Source: Dipteris shenzhenensis (Eukaryota; Polypodiophyta; Polypodiopsida; Gleicheniales). From it: a DNA stretch of 64,000 bases. The stretch is taken from assembly GCA_047967505.1 (NCBI GenBank), contig CM106540.1; one strand, given 5' to 3'. A program made the translations under genes and the position numbers. Within the stretch, counting starts at the first letter, position 1, and each line of letters opens with the position of its first letter. This document shows positions 32,071 to 43,789 of the stretch, piece by piece. The notes under the pieces were generated by a model. It worked only from the letters and a program-made list of their open reading frames with translations, did no database searches and was not told the origin of the DNA.

Positions 32071-32305
32071 AAAAGTTAAAATAAATAAAACTTTAAAAAT
32101 TTTAAAAAATTAAATTAAATTTTAAATATAAAAATTAAATTATTAATTAAAATAAAGTCATTAAAAAGGAAAAAAATTATTTTATTTTAAAAATTTAAAA
32201 TAAATAAAACTTAAAATAATATTTAATTAAAAATTTATTTAATATTTTGAGTTTGAAAATCATTGTAATTCTCATTTTTTATTTTTGATTGTTTTTCAAA
32301 AAACT
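32071..32305 (+). other. AT-rich stretch before the partner gene's coding region
   Basis: TTAAATTTTAAAATAAATAA-type DNA, probably the 3' end of the first intron. No clear branch point or acceptor could be chosen. Confidence 0.5.
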
Positions 32306-33739
32306 ATGGCTTCCATGGCTTCCAGTTTTGGTTCCAAGGTGTCTTTCAAATACCTTGAACATGCTTGGTATTTTATGGAGTGCAAATCAAAGTATTTTTT
32401 GGTGATCACTACAGAGAATATATCAAGCACGAAATATTCTACAGAGGCAGTAAGAAATGGTGGCATGGTATCAAACATCAACATTAAAGAAAACAATTTG
32501 ATAGAAATTGTGTGCAAAGGAAAGAATGATGAGGTGGTTTACAAGTTACGAGTTACTCTGAAGCACTTCTTGAAGCCGTTACCAGATTCAATTGAGGGAT
32601 CTCAAGAATTACTTAATGCCTTAGAAGCATTGAAGAAAATGTGGGATGCGTTTCCAAGTGGTGGTGTTGAACCTTCAACAGCAGTAAGTATGCCATCTAT
32701 AACATATAACCCTCAAGTACCGTCAATATTTGTGGCGGTAACTCCGGTAACTCTGGCAAGTGTAACTACAGTATCTCCAACTGTACCTACACCATCGACT
32801 GCTGCAACTATAGGAACAAGAAGGAGTGATCATGGAGCAGACTCAAGTTCTATAGCTATTCACAGAAAGAGAGCAAAAATAACTCCTACTCCATGTGCAG
32901 ATCGTTCGAGTGCAAGCTATTTAAAACTAGGCGAAAAATTGGATAGCGATGAAGAGGAAGATCCACAAGAAGAAGATACAAGTCTTGAAGACTTTTCTAT
33001 AAGTGTGGCAGACTTACATCCTCTAGAGGATGAGGGATACATTTGGGGATTTTCACAATTCAGCGTGGCCACAATGCTTATTGATCGAGCTTCATTGTTC
33101 ACAAATCAAAGAAAGCTCGATAAGATATTTGCATGCAAATTGTATGAAGATACAAGGAAAACAAGAACTCCAGTTGCCACTAATATCACTCTTCATCCTA
33201 TGGCATTTAAGAGACTTCAAGAAGATGATCCTACATTGCCTGATGTCACATTTTAAAAGCGCATGGACTTTCTTGATGCTTTTGAGAACTTTAGAAGGAG
33301 TGACTTTGTTCGTGGAGAGGCTTTGTACCAAAGCCGATATGGCAGTGACATCGAGAAGAGATACATGCTGGCAAAGAATAGATTTTTGGAAAGATGCAGG
33401 TTTGAGCCCATTGATGGGCAACACTTTTGTGAAGCTTGCAGGATCACCCTTGATGAGGGAAGAAAAGGAAACTTGCCACAGATTGAGTGGATGGAAAAGT
33501 TTCAACGGGTCATTTGTCATATATGCATATTTAACGATGACTCGAAGTACATTCTAGAATCAGAAAGGCTAAATTCTGCTCCATTTAGGTTGAAAAAAAG
33601 CTCTTCTCTTTCTGAGATCTTGATAAAGGCAAGGGAGTTATGGATGGGCTGTGGAAAGCCACAAACAGTGAAGGGCAGGAGACCTACATCTGAGTACATG
33701 GCAAAGAGGACTCGGTTCTATAGATGCTTGAAAGGTGTT
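32306..33739 (+). pseudogene. Partner gene, N-terminal part
   Basis: An ATG at 32306 opens MASMASSFGSKVSFKYLEHA. The first 130 residues look globular, with alternating strands and a LKHFLKPLPDSIEGSQELLN helix. A Thr/Pro/Val-rich linker, a basic stretch (HRKRAKITPTPC) and an acidic one (DSDEEEDPQEEDTSLED) follow. Past an in-frame TAA (33254) the frame continues with MDFLDAFENFRRSDFVRGEA and Cys/His pairs (HFCEAC about 33422, ICHIC about 33515) that could bind zinc. A donor, GTT|GTAAGT, is at 33740. I recognise no known family. The product would be expressed divergently from the DUF7869-type gene. Confidence 0.55.
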
Positions 33740-34729
33740 GTAAGTAAGACGAATTTTGTTTGGGTAGCTTAACGTTTGTGGCCGACCTCAAAGCCCGTTT
33801 TCTCCCACCCCAATATATGCTTAACCTAGAGGATGAGTTTTCTCGTCTCTCCAGAATGGTTTGCCTGTGTTGACATAGAGGAATAAGGTCATCACGCTGG
33901 TGCAGCAGTTGGGCATGACGGAGAGCGCCAAGATGAAGAAATTCATTTGAGTATTGGACACCAACATCCGTTATACCATTCAGAATTTCAACCCGCATGG
34001 GCACTGACTCTCGCATAGAATCAAGAGATGATGTTGAATGAGGGAAAGCCAAGTAGGTCTAGAAAGATTCCAAAGCCCCGCATCAGTCAAACAACACAGC
34101 GGGTAAGGATCAGAAAAAGGACAACCAGTTCCAAAAGAAAAGACGGCCAAGCTTCTGGTCAAAAGGAGTCCAAGCCCAAGATGACTCCGGATAAGAAAGC
34201 TAAAGTAGGTATTATAGGAGGCTATCTACAGCCCGACGAGTAGAAGCGGTATCACCAAGAACATTGTTGCTTTCATTGACACCACATCGCTGGGCATGGA
34301 AAGAAGGATTGTCTGAAGTGGCTTGCTGAGAAGGCTGCGAAAGCGCCTACTTCGTCTGTCGTCAATGTATTGGCTCTTCCAGCCCCACCTCCATCCTTAG
34401 CTATGAATGCCGTCTTCTCGGCTTTGAATGTTGTTCCCATGGTGGTCTTTCAAGGTAATAAGGAGGGTGATTTCTTAGATAAAAAGAAGGCGCTTATTCG
34501 AGCTTACGGCACAGCTAACTGGCATCAGTTTATTGCCCTGTTCGATATGGGGAGTTCTGAAGATGCCATTCTCCCTCAGCTTGCCAAGATAGTGGGGTGC
34601 ACCTTGATGTCTCACGAGCTTGCAGTGGATGGGTTCATGCTCGGCTTGCGCACACACATCACGCATAAGGCCATCCATTTCACTTTTTTCAGTTGGCAAG
34701 GCATACCAGGTAATAAGGTTGAGGCAAAG
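33740..34729 (+). mobile_element. Gypsy gag-protease fragment within an intron of the partner gene
   Basis: Between two segments of the partner gene lies a piece of a different gypsy element. It includes FVADLKARFLPPQYMLNLED (gag, about 33775), a CCHC-like knuckle with GHGKKDCLKW (about 34290-34320; its second Cys position reads as a stop), and ALFDMGSSEDAILPQLAKIV (retropepsin, about 34536). The interval starts with a consensus GTAAGT. Acceptors AG at 34723 or 34729 both restore phase 0, so splicing could remove it. Confidence 0.7.
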
Positions 34730-36213
34730 GATTTGAACACCACCATTGCAAGATACAGGAATGTTACTTGCATTGTCTTCCGTGAGGACTTAGTGTTTCA
34801 GAGCATCGTGGATGTTTGCCAAGCATATGAAACAGGAAAGATATCCTTTGAGGCACCAGAGCACATTGCAACTCAAAGGAAAGAAATAAAGAAACCAATG
34901 TCTATTGTTTGGTGGAGAGCTTTAAGGTTTGTTCCAGATGCAATAACAGAAGAAGTATGCAAGAAGATCCTAAGTGGTGACTGCTTCTTTGGAAAGAAGA
35001 GCAAGCATAGCAACTTAGATGAAGTGGTCACCCGAATGATTCAAAGTGAGGCTATCGGCACTATTATTTTTATTAAAATCTGATGATGAGTTAGCTGGCA
35101 AGTCAATTGATGTGGATAAGAAGAAAGCACTTAGCCTAGGTCAACTCCTTGATAAGACATGGGATAGAAAGTGGTTGGCTTCAATGGATGCAGATGCCAC
35201 ACCAACAAAGGATCTAAGAGCTAAAATGCCAAAGGTTGTTGAGACAGAATATATGGACATCAAGAAAAAGGCCTTGCAGTCCACTACCCAAGGTAGAGCA
35301 ATTGGTGGTTTAGATGATGGTTCTCCATTCAGCGCCTCTTATGATATCTTGCTATCAGAGAATGATACAAAATTTGCACACATCAATGGCATTGATACAG
35401 AGCATTTCATAACAATGAGCGGTCATGCTTGGGAGAAGCCATGCGTATTTTTCATAGATGAATTGCAAGACCTTGCAGTGTCATGGATAGTTGAACTTGT
35501 GCGGTTTATCATAGAAGGTCCTATGGCAGATAAGAAAAGATCAATGTTGGTCCTGTTCGTGACAGAATCACAAAGGGATGCCTTATATGTGAGTTTGACA
35601 TCTGCATTTGGGTATTTACTTTCAAAAGTATACCATGGTATAGTCCTACGTAATCATATGGCTATCTTGGAAGGCACTGCCATTCAAGTCTTGCAGCCTT
35701 TCTTGATGTGCTTCTTATCGAGGGGTGGTGGCAGTCCAATCCAAACTCCTTTAAGGACTCTCGAGCTTCATTACTTTGAGGACAATAAGGTTAAGCTTGA
35801 TGCAGCAATGGTGGATTACAGAAAGCCGATGGATCCTGATGTGATACTAGAGATGACAAAGAATTTATTGAATGATGGGTGGGAAGTAGCATTGTATTGA
35901 ATGGGTTTTGCTGTTGAGAAATTGCTACGCCAAGGTAGAAATGTAAATGTCATTGATACCCCCCATCAAATTGAGTTCTTTGACACATATTATAGTTGCA
36001 CTACTTTCTTTGAAGAGGAAAATGTCAAAGAAGAGGGTAGTGAGCCTGATGATGATGATTCTAGCTCAAGTGATGATGAGGATGAAAGCTCTACATCCGA
36101 TGACTTACGGCAAGAAGAAATCTACACAAAGAATAAGGGTGATCAATTGTCAACTAGAGTCAAGGAGGTTCCACTCATCATACGGGAAGGCTCGCGGTAG
36201 CAAGAAGTTATAG
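34730..36213 (+). pseudogene. Partner gene, central domain
   Basis: The segment runs TCIVFREDLVFQSIVDVCQA, SFEAPEHIATQ, CFFGKKSKHSN, then after a one-base slip near 35060 AIGTIIFLLKS. It continues with GHAWEKPCVFFIDELQDLAV, DGWEVALY, a TGA at 35898, MGFAVEKLLRQGRNVNV and an acidic DDDDSSSSDDEDESS. The minus-strand gene at 47479-48920 aligns along the whole length (for example IIFRPVEVFNEMLETCIACE, WFFGKKDKDQ, AWDKPQLFFINEV, GWEVTLCRMGYLFEDLLKK). Both end with a short SYG/NYG motif near a possible splice donor (GTAGCA here), so further exons are expected, but homology stops at about 36213. Function unknown. Confidence 0.65.
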
Positions 36214-37477
36214 TAGTACAGCACGTCACAGGAAGGCTTATCTGCCACGTGTAAGATAAGATGACGTGGTGCACGGGCCATGTGTCACTTTACAACAGAT
36301 GACACGGCAGTTATGGTTAAGGCTATTTGCCACATGTTGACCAATGGGTTCACCAAAATCTACAAAGATTTCAATAGAATCTTGGAGATTCTGTCTCCTA
36401 CGCTGGAGAGATGTGGAGAGGTCAGTTGGAGAGGTGTCATGGTGGCCGGCTTGAGAGATGTGGAGGAACTTTGGAGCTATTCGAGGCATAGGGGCTCATG
36501 TGTTGGTGGAGTAGTAGATGCTATAGTAGATGCGTGCAAGCCGATTGAAGCATGATGTGGGTTGCCAATGAGCAACAAGTGCTTTCGATGAAGGTCTAGA
36601 GCCATGAAGAGCCAAAGATTGCTAGAAGAGCCACCGTTTGGAGTTTGTTGTAGCTGGAGCATTGAGCTAGTGATGCTACTCGGCGGCCTTGTGTTGAGCT
36701 GTTGGAGATCCGTTGATTGTTGTTGAAGAAAGCATGAGGCTAGAGATTGTTGATGTTGATTGCATAGGCCCATTGGCCCTGTTGACAGCTGGGCATTGGA
36801 AACGGTTGCAAGGAGCTAGCTATGGAGCTACTGGTCGATGGTGCTCTGCTTGCTCGCCTCGCTATTGTAGGAGGGCCATGGCTTTGTGGATGGATGAGGA
36901 AGCTACTAGAGCTGATCGAGAGGATTTGACTAGCACTAAAGGACCATGGCGTTGTGTAACTTACTAAGCAGGAGCTTGTTGTAGTTTTTTGTGGAGCCGT
37001 GTAGAGCTGGAGGATCCATATGAAGCTACTATAGCGGGTCGTTGGATGTTGTGTATGGCATTCGAAGAGGTTGTTGCAGCCGTAAAGTTGGAGAAAGACT
37101 TGATGTACTTTCTTGGAGCCTTAGCTTTGAAGAGCCTGATTATTGTATTGTAAGAAGCTGCCTCCTTCTTTCAAGCTTGACGATGCTGAAGTTGAAGATA
37201 GTTGCCTATTGTAAGTCAGCTCTTCTCGGGGAGTTCTCAAAGGAATGAACACTCTAAGGACTATCCCTATCTCTTTCAATCAATCTAAATCTCTCTTTCT
37301 CTCACAGAAGGAAGAACTCTTAAGAAAATCAATGGATGGAAATTCCTCTTTCATGAATGGAACTTTCTCACAATAAAGTAGAAGTTCTCTCAATGGAAGA
37401 GAACACTCGATCTCTCGATCTCTCAATCAATCACACTGTCTCATACAGATTGCAATGCCTCAGTGGAAGGCAAGGGA
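36214..37477 (-). other. Unassigned sequence, right part resembling a copia leader
   Basis: No supportable gene. On the minus strand the part from about 37477 leftward lies directly downstream of a copia LTR and primer site, so it should be that element's leader; how far it extends is unknown. Short open frames throughout lack domains. The partner gene's later exons are missing here. Confidence 0.45.
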
Positions 37478-37489
37478 GCTCTGATACCA
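37478..37489 (-). promoter_or_regulatory. tRNA-iMet primer-binding site
   Basis: TGGTATCAGAGC on the minus strand abuts the LTR end TTTTGACA. Confidence 0.9.
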
Positions 37490-37746
37490 TGTCAAAATAT
37501 GAAGAGGGGAGAGGAGAAGAGTGGAGATGAGGAGAGAGGGCACAGCTAGAGAGCACACCACCAATGACTAACTGTACACTAGATTTAGTTGAAAAAGTAG
37601 AATACATACAAACCCTTTTAGGGTTAGGGTTAGGGGATCTAACCCTTTCCTTTATAGCACTCTATAAGGTTAGTGCTATGCACATATGATCACGTGATGG
37701 TGCTATGCACACATGATCACATGATGTTGAGCGTGAACTCTCAACA
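37490..37746 (-). mobile_element. Copia LTR of a separate family (257 bp), nested in gypsy
   Basis: On the minus strand it begins TGTTGAGAGTTCACGC and ends CATATTTTGACA, followed by the primer site. A CTATAAAGG box lies near 37651. Its left partner is absent. On the right the sequence passes directly into gypsy integrase homologous to 7464-7590, so the element inserted into that gypsy copy. Confidence 0.85.
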
Positions 37747-38178
37747 ACTAGAATTTGTAATACCAAGCCTACGCATAGCAGTATAGGAATGCATGGGAGA
37801 CCATGAATCCTTGAAAGAAATACTCTATCAATTGGAGAAGCATAAAAAATAGGACTAGTCGCATACCATGCCATGACAGCAAAAAAACGCAGAAGAAAGG
37901 CATGGTTTGACAGAAATCTTAAAGCTAAATACATTAATGAAGGTGACTTGGTCCTATTATACAATGCCAAAGTACACAAAGGGAAACTGAAGTATCTAGG
38001 TCAAGGACCCTATCGAGTACGAAAGATGAATCCCATCGGAGCTGTGCTGTTAGAAATATTGGATGGAGTCCAATTAACCACAATAATAAACGAGAGCTGC
38101 CTGAAGTGCTACTACTTCAACACGCAAGCCATCCCCGACAAAAATCAAGATTTGGAAAACCAAGTCTTCCTTAGTTAG
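37747..38178 (+). pseudogene. Gypsy integrase C-terminal fragment
   Basis: The first 120 bp match the 3' end of the element at 7464-7590 (GDHESLKE, then a broken QLEKHKK). An open 101-codon stretch from 37873 follows: KKRRRKAWFDRNLKAKYINE, GDLVLLYNAKVHKGKLKYLG and GPYRVRKMNPIGAVLLEILD. This is the integrase C-terminal domain, where GD-x-VL and GP-x-x-V are typical. It supplies the segment that the 1493-7610 copy has lost. Confidence 0.88.
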
Positions 38179-40099
38179 GATTAGATTGTATCATGAGCAC
38201 TCACTTGCATATGTACATCTTCGCACATATAGGTAGCATCAATCGATTTTAACCTAGGGCTCAGAAGTGATTCATGAGTTCTAGCTGCACTATGAAAATC
38301 CCAGAAACAAAAAATGCACATATAGTTAGTCCCTACCTAGCTACTAAGTCACATGCACTCACATGCTTTCTCTTAGACACATAAATAATTATGCCACATA
38401 CTTTCATTCCACACTCTAAAAGCATGTATAAAAATAAGATCTCTCACACACATAGAGAAAGGCCACACCTGCATGACAACCAATCTAATGATCAATGGTA
38501 CACCACATGCACATGGATGCAGGTTCAGAAAAGATGCCACCACTAAAGAGGATGCATAGAAAGAGCCCACCACCTCAACCACGAGACCCCCTCCAGAGTT
38601 CGTAGCCATCTACATCCTCTCAATCATGGTGACCATAGGCATTTGTGGTCTAGAGCGATAGCTCTGAAGAGGACTCTGTGCATGACCAAGAAGAAAAAAT
38701 GCCACCCCAATCACCACGGCCTACATAGCCATTGACGGGGCCCAGTCACTAGAACTTGTTTGGCCACCCACATCGACTTATGCTCTTTTCCAGGAAGCAA
38801 CATTTTATTTAGAGAAAAGGGGTCTACGCAGTTTGCATGAGAGCCTAAAATCCTTGGAGGGCAGTCCTACAATGACCACATACATTAGGGACTTTCTCCA
38901 TTCTTACCACTCCAGCAATGCAAAGGTTGGCAAGTATGGTACAACCACTGTACATCAGAGCCCACTAAACATTATCCTCGATAGTATAGTCATTCAAAGG
39001 GCTTTCTCACTGCCAACACACGGTGCCAAATACCCTACATGGCCTACCAACACAAAGTTTCTCAAATTACAGTCTCTCCTCACCAAGGGCACATTGTTCC
39101 ATAGGGACGGCATATTGCTTTGCATAATCCTTAATCATCGCCTCAAGGAAGCAGCACAATTCCTATCCACAATCCTGGGGGTTAAGTGTGGCAAGAATCG
39201 ATTCCTTCCACTCCGCACATTTGTTTTGCTAATAGAAAGCTAAAACAAGACTAGGTCCAGCACTTAGTCATCTTCTTTACAAAGAAACTAGATGGTTCAT
39301 CAGGCCAAAAATGTAAAATGCCACACTTATTGGCTATAATCATCAAAAAAGAACTACAAGAAAGAGAAATGACTCTACCCATCACCAAAACCAATTGAGG
39401 AGTTGGACATATCCTTCTCACCAGTATGGAGCCGTCACCAACTTCTCCTACTATCACATTGATAAGTGTAGATGCTTAGAAGAAATACCTATTCTAGAGG
39501 TCGGGATTGAGGAATTGCCCCTGAGATGCTATAGCTCAGTGCACAACTGCAACCAATATATCTCCAACAATAGCAGCAACCAGAGCTCGAGGCAAGGTCG
39601 GCACCAGTTGTTGAGGAAATATCAGCACCAAAGCCTGAGGCTACATCATCACTAGAACCACACATCGTCGCCATGCCAGTCGATGAGCCACAAGGGGAGC
39701 TAGTGCCAGATCAACAGTCTGACTATTGTACACAAGGGACTGAACTACCATTGGAAAAACCTCCCCCAAGTACTACAGAATCATTGGGATGGTTAGATTC
39801 AAATGTTAGAACTATTCACTAGCTTGGCCAAGGAAGAATATGCAAGAGAATTGGATAGACAGACTGCAATAGAAATCAAAGACCAATTCCATGCAATCAC
39901 CATAGAGGTCAAGGCACTTCAGGTGCAAATAGATGAGGAGGAGGTAAAAGAAGTGTGCATGAACCAAACTCTCCAAGCTTAAAAGAAGGCAGTGAGGGAT
40001 GTGACCTCCAACCTCCACCAAAGTCAAACACAGCTGACAGCAGTAGTACAAGCAACGGCAATCCTATAGACCTCCTATAACTCCTTGACATCTACACTA
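38179..40099 (+). pseudogene. Gypsy 3' region with a decayed additional ORF
   Basis: Downstream of the integrase stop, broken coding pieces follow. A Ser/Glu-rich stretch (SDSSEEDSVHDQEEK, about 38665) comes first. It is followed by a 130-codon open piece (38833-39243) with SPTMTTYIRDFLHSYHSS and GTLFHRDGILLCIILNHRL. Near 39830-40040 there is a probable coiled coil (LAKEEYARELDRQTAIEIKD, then VKALQVQIDEEEVKEV). An extra ORF between integrase and the 3' LTR occurs in some Tat-type gypsy elements; whether this is the same is not established. The copia LTR at 40100 truncates it. Confidence 0.45.
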
Positions 40100-40450
40100 T
40101 GAAGAGAATGGGAGAGAAGGAAGGAGTCTCACTTGTAGCTTTCTCACATACACAATGGGGGAATATACACAAAGGTGGAGGTTGAGAACAGTTTTCATCT
40201 TCTGAGTTGTGAAAGCCAAAAGAACTCTAAGTACAAAAGAATAGGTGAACCCTATATGTGGGTCTCAAAGCAAACTCAGCTAACTAAGGTGGCATACCAA
40301 CTAAGCCACTAACTAGAGTACATAAAGATAGCTGTCATCTAGCTATTATTCATGGGCGGTGTACCAACCGCATCTGCAGTTAACAAATCAATGACATAAA
40401 TGCACAACAGTCACCCTGGCATATCATGAGTGGAGCTCGATATCTCAACA
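40100..40450 (-). mobile_element. Copia 3' LTR (copy 2, 351 bp)
   Basis: On the minus strand TGTTGAGATATCGAGCTCC begins immediately after the polypurine tract CTCGAGAGGGAG (40451-40462). The LTR ends near CTCTTCA at 40100. Confidence 0.92.
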
Positions 40451-40462
40451 CTCCCTCTCGAG

Positions 40463-41152
40463 CTTGATATCTCTAAACTTGCATAGCTTCTCTATACCCA
40501 ATTCCTTTGTGAATATGTCAACTAACTGATCCTTTGTGCTAACATAAACTAGATCAATAAAACCTACTAGAACCTTCTCCTACATATAGTGATAATGCAC
40601 CTCAATGTGCTTTGTTCTAGCATGATAGACTGGGTTATTTGCCAAGTGTATATAGCTCATGGTGTCACAATAAATGACAACTAGCCCATCTCTAGAATGA
40701 TGCATATCATAAAGTAGCTTATGCAACCAAGCTACCTCACATGCAGCCATTGCTGCACCCCTGTACTTAGCCTCTATGCTCGACAATGCAACTGTAGGCT
40801 GTTTCTTGCTGCTCCAAGTGACTGCAACACTCCCAAAAGAGAACATATATCCACTTGTAGATCATCTATCAGAAATACTACCAACCCAATCAGCATCAGT
40901 GTATCCATGCAACTCTATCTGAACCCTAGTCTCATAAAATAGTCCATACTACAATGTGGACTTCACATACCTCAGTATGCATCTAGTCGTATCCAAATGT
41001 GGTTTCCTTGGAGCCTGCATAAACTCGGTTACCAACCCAACAGCATAGGTCAAATTTCGCCTGGTAATAGTCATATAAATCAAACTTCCTACTATGCATA
41101 TGTACATAGTAGGGTCTTCTAGAAGCTCACCTGCATCTGCGCTCAACTTCAC
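40463..41152 (-). pseudogene. Copia RNase H and end of RT (copy 2)
   Basis: RNase H is seen in TWSSKKQPTVALSSIEAKYR, AACEVAWLHKLLYDM, IYCDTMSYIHLANNPVYHAR and TKHIEVHYHYM. Upstream on the minus strand is YICIVGSLIYMTITRRNLTY, the end of the RT connection, with a stop between the pieces. RNase H degrades the RNA strand during replication of the element. Frame breaks make this inactive. Confidence 0.92.
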
Positions 41153-41267
41153 ATTCTACTCCAACGGAACTGAAATAGGCTTACAGCCTATCATCCCATA
41201 TTTAAACAGCATGTCCAATCCATACTACTTCTGCAAGAGCCATATCCCACTTGTGGATATAATCACC

Positions 41268-42210
41268 TCAATGCCCAAGAAGTAATGTAGCTCTCCCAAA
41301 TCCTTCATCTCGAACTTCTGCTTCAATAGAATTTTCATCACTATCACCTGTGATGATCAAATCATCAACATAAATGACAAGCAGCATAATGCTTTTCTCT
41401 AACATAAAGTGAGAAATCTGCCTTGGAAATTTGAAAGCTAGTAGTAACAAGATACTATCTTATCTTGTTAGACCATGCTTTATGTGCTTGGTTCAAGCCA
41501 TACAAGGCTTTCTTCAACCTAGAAACAAACTCAGGATGAACAGCATGAACATGGCTTGGTGGCTGCTCCATATAGACCTCTTCTTGCAAATCACCATGCA
41601 AGAAAGCATTCTTTACATCCATCTGATGTAAAGATTATCCCTTTGATGTAGCCATAGCAATGACTACTCTTATGGTTGCCATCCTTGCAACCGGACTAAA
41701 TGTTTCTTCATAATCAATGCCATATGTCTGTGCATGCCCCTTGACAACTAATCTTGCCTTGTATTTGTTCACAGAAATATCTGCATTGTGCTTCACCTTA
41801 TAAATTGACTTGCAGCCAATTGCATTCTTGTCTTTAGGCAAAGGCACCAATTCCCATGTAGCATTTGCTTCCAAGGCATCCATTTCTTCATCCATGTCTT
41901 TCTCCCATTTTTCTTTTCCCATGGCTTGCTCAAAAGAAGTGGGTTTTGGTTCATGTATCACTTTGACCATATAGGCATAGTGAATGGCTGTAAATCCATC
42001 ATATTTCAGCCTATCCACAAGATACCTAGCTCTAGTAGACCTGCGCAAAGTAGGCTCACTACCAGGTGCTCTCAAAACATCCCTTGTCTTTCTCACTCCA
42101 GGTGTAACAACAGAAGGAATACCCAACTCATCGTCCAGGCTCTGTTCTAAGCCACTCGATTCACCATCCACATAAGAGTGACTTGCATTCACATCCAACC
42201 ATGGGCTCAT
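41268..42210 (-). pseudogene. Copia reverse transcriptase (copy 2)
   Basis: LLVIYVDDLIITGDSDEN carries the catalytic YVDD. A deletion follows it (copy 1 reads SDEDILHVKMLLRQ here). Farther upstream are [40 protein letters not shown] and [20 protein letters not shown]. Several stops interrupt the region between 41450 and 41635. It is otherwise colinear with 9306-10631. Confidence 0.9.
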
Positions 42211-42379
42211 CTACTTTCTCTTTTTCTTTTTGTGATACTTGCATACCACTATCTCCATTGCTTTGAGGAGATTCTCCTGATCTCAATCTGCCCATACATG
42301 GCAAAGTATGTGAACCACTGCTAGAGGGCACTACAGGTCCACTAGTATTTTGTCATTGCTATTGTGAATTCGATGCAGC

Positions 42380-43113
42380 ATTACCATTTTGTGTATCTAC
42401 ATCATCAATCACATTTACTAGTTTATACCAGCTGCTCATCTCATCAAAAACATCTCTGCTCACTGTAAACTTGTGAGTAGAGGGGTTATAGCATCTATAC
42501 CCTTTTTGCTACAGAGAATAACCAATAAAGATGCATTTCTCAGCTTTTGGATCCAACGTGGATCCCAACTCATTTGTCACATGAACATAGGCAATGCAAC
42601 CAAAAACTTTCAAATGAGAAATATCTGGTTTCCTACCAGTATACCTCTCCTCTGGCATCATGCCATGTATTGCTGCAGTGGGAGTCCTATTCATTATGAA
42701 GACTGTTGTAGCAACTTCTTCAACCCAATAATAATCTGGCAGGTCTTTTTCGTTGAGCATGGCATGAGATACCTCTCCAATATGAAACTTGCAAACTCAT
42801 TTGAGAGGTACTCTCCCCCTCCATCTGACCTTAGGCATTTAATTTGCAGGTTTGTTTCTTTTTCAACCATAACTTTAGAAGCTTTGAAATGCCCAAACAC
42901 TTCACTTTTCTTTTTCATAAAATACACCCAATCTTTTCTGCTGTAGTCATCAATAAAAGTTATAAAATAATGATAGCCTCCAATAGATGCAGCTTTAGTA
43001 GTCCACACATCAGAGTGGATTAATTCCAATGGCCTCTTACTCTCTTGAACATGTCTAGGAAATGGTTTCCTTACCTGTTTTCCAAATTGACAGGCTTCAC
43101 ATACCTTATGCAT
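42380..43113 (-). pseudogene. Copia integrase (copy 2) with internal deletion
   Basis: CEACQFGKQVRKPFPRHVQE, LIHSDVWTTKAASIGG and CLRSDGGGEYLSNEFAS match copy 1. About 100 bp containing the third catalytic residue (QQNGIADRKNR in copy 1) are missing at about 42783, so the core is incomplete. Downstream, MMPEERYTGRKPDISHLKVF and KCIFIGYSL remain. Confidence 0.9.
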
Positions 43114-43199
43114 TTCGCAACCTTGAACTTAGGCAATCCTACAACAATATTTTGGGCCTACATTAATTTAAGTCCCTATACATTAACATGATCAATGCG

Positions 43200-43768
43200 T
43201 TTATGCCAGATATCAATATCTACAACTACACCGGTCCCATGTGCAAACATTGATGCACTCACGATGCACTCAATTCAGGCATGTCCACATCCAATGTAAA
43301 CATCCTACCCTTCTTCTTCACTTTTGCTATCAAGCAACCTTTATTTTTCATATCCTCAACAAAGCACCCATGAGGATTAAATCTGACCTCCTGCAAGCCC
43401 TGCTCAACCATTTGACTAATAAAAACTAGGTTCTTGGTGATACTCGGGACATGAAATACATAAGACATGTATTTCTTTTTTCCATCCTGCATAGATAAAG
43501 GAATTTTACTAATCTACACAATAGGATGTGTAGTATCATCACCAGTCTGCACAAATCCTGATCTTTCCATTTTCCTTGCATCCTGCATCCATTCTACATC
43601 ACTTGTCATGTGGTTTGACGTACTTGAGTCAACATACCACACATCATTGCTTTCTTCTACACTTGTCATAGAATTGGTCACATGTTGCATTTTAAACAGA
43701 GGCTCATTTCTGTCATCACCCTGTCTACTAGAGGATGCATAATTGCCTTGCTCCAATTTTCCAGTCAT
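43200..43768 (-). pseudogene. Copia protease and pre-integrase region (copy 2)
   Basis: WYVDSSTSNHMTSDVEWMQD is the protease active-site region. VFHVPSITKNLVFISQMVEQ and RFNPHGCFVEDMKNKGCLIA follow, after a stop near 43490-43510. These pieces are colinear with copy 1. Confidence 0.88.
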
Positions 43769-43789
43769 GATGTCATACTACTTTTTATA

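Noticed and set aside
30396-32113. Overlapping open frames of up to about 300 codons in the G/C-rich intron
   Set aside because: Several frames on both strands are open over the same simple-sequence DNA. They consist of Gly/Arg or Pro/Ser only.
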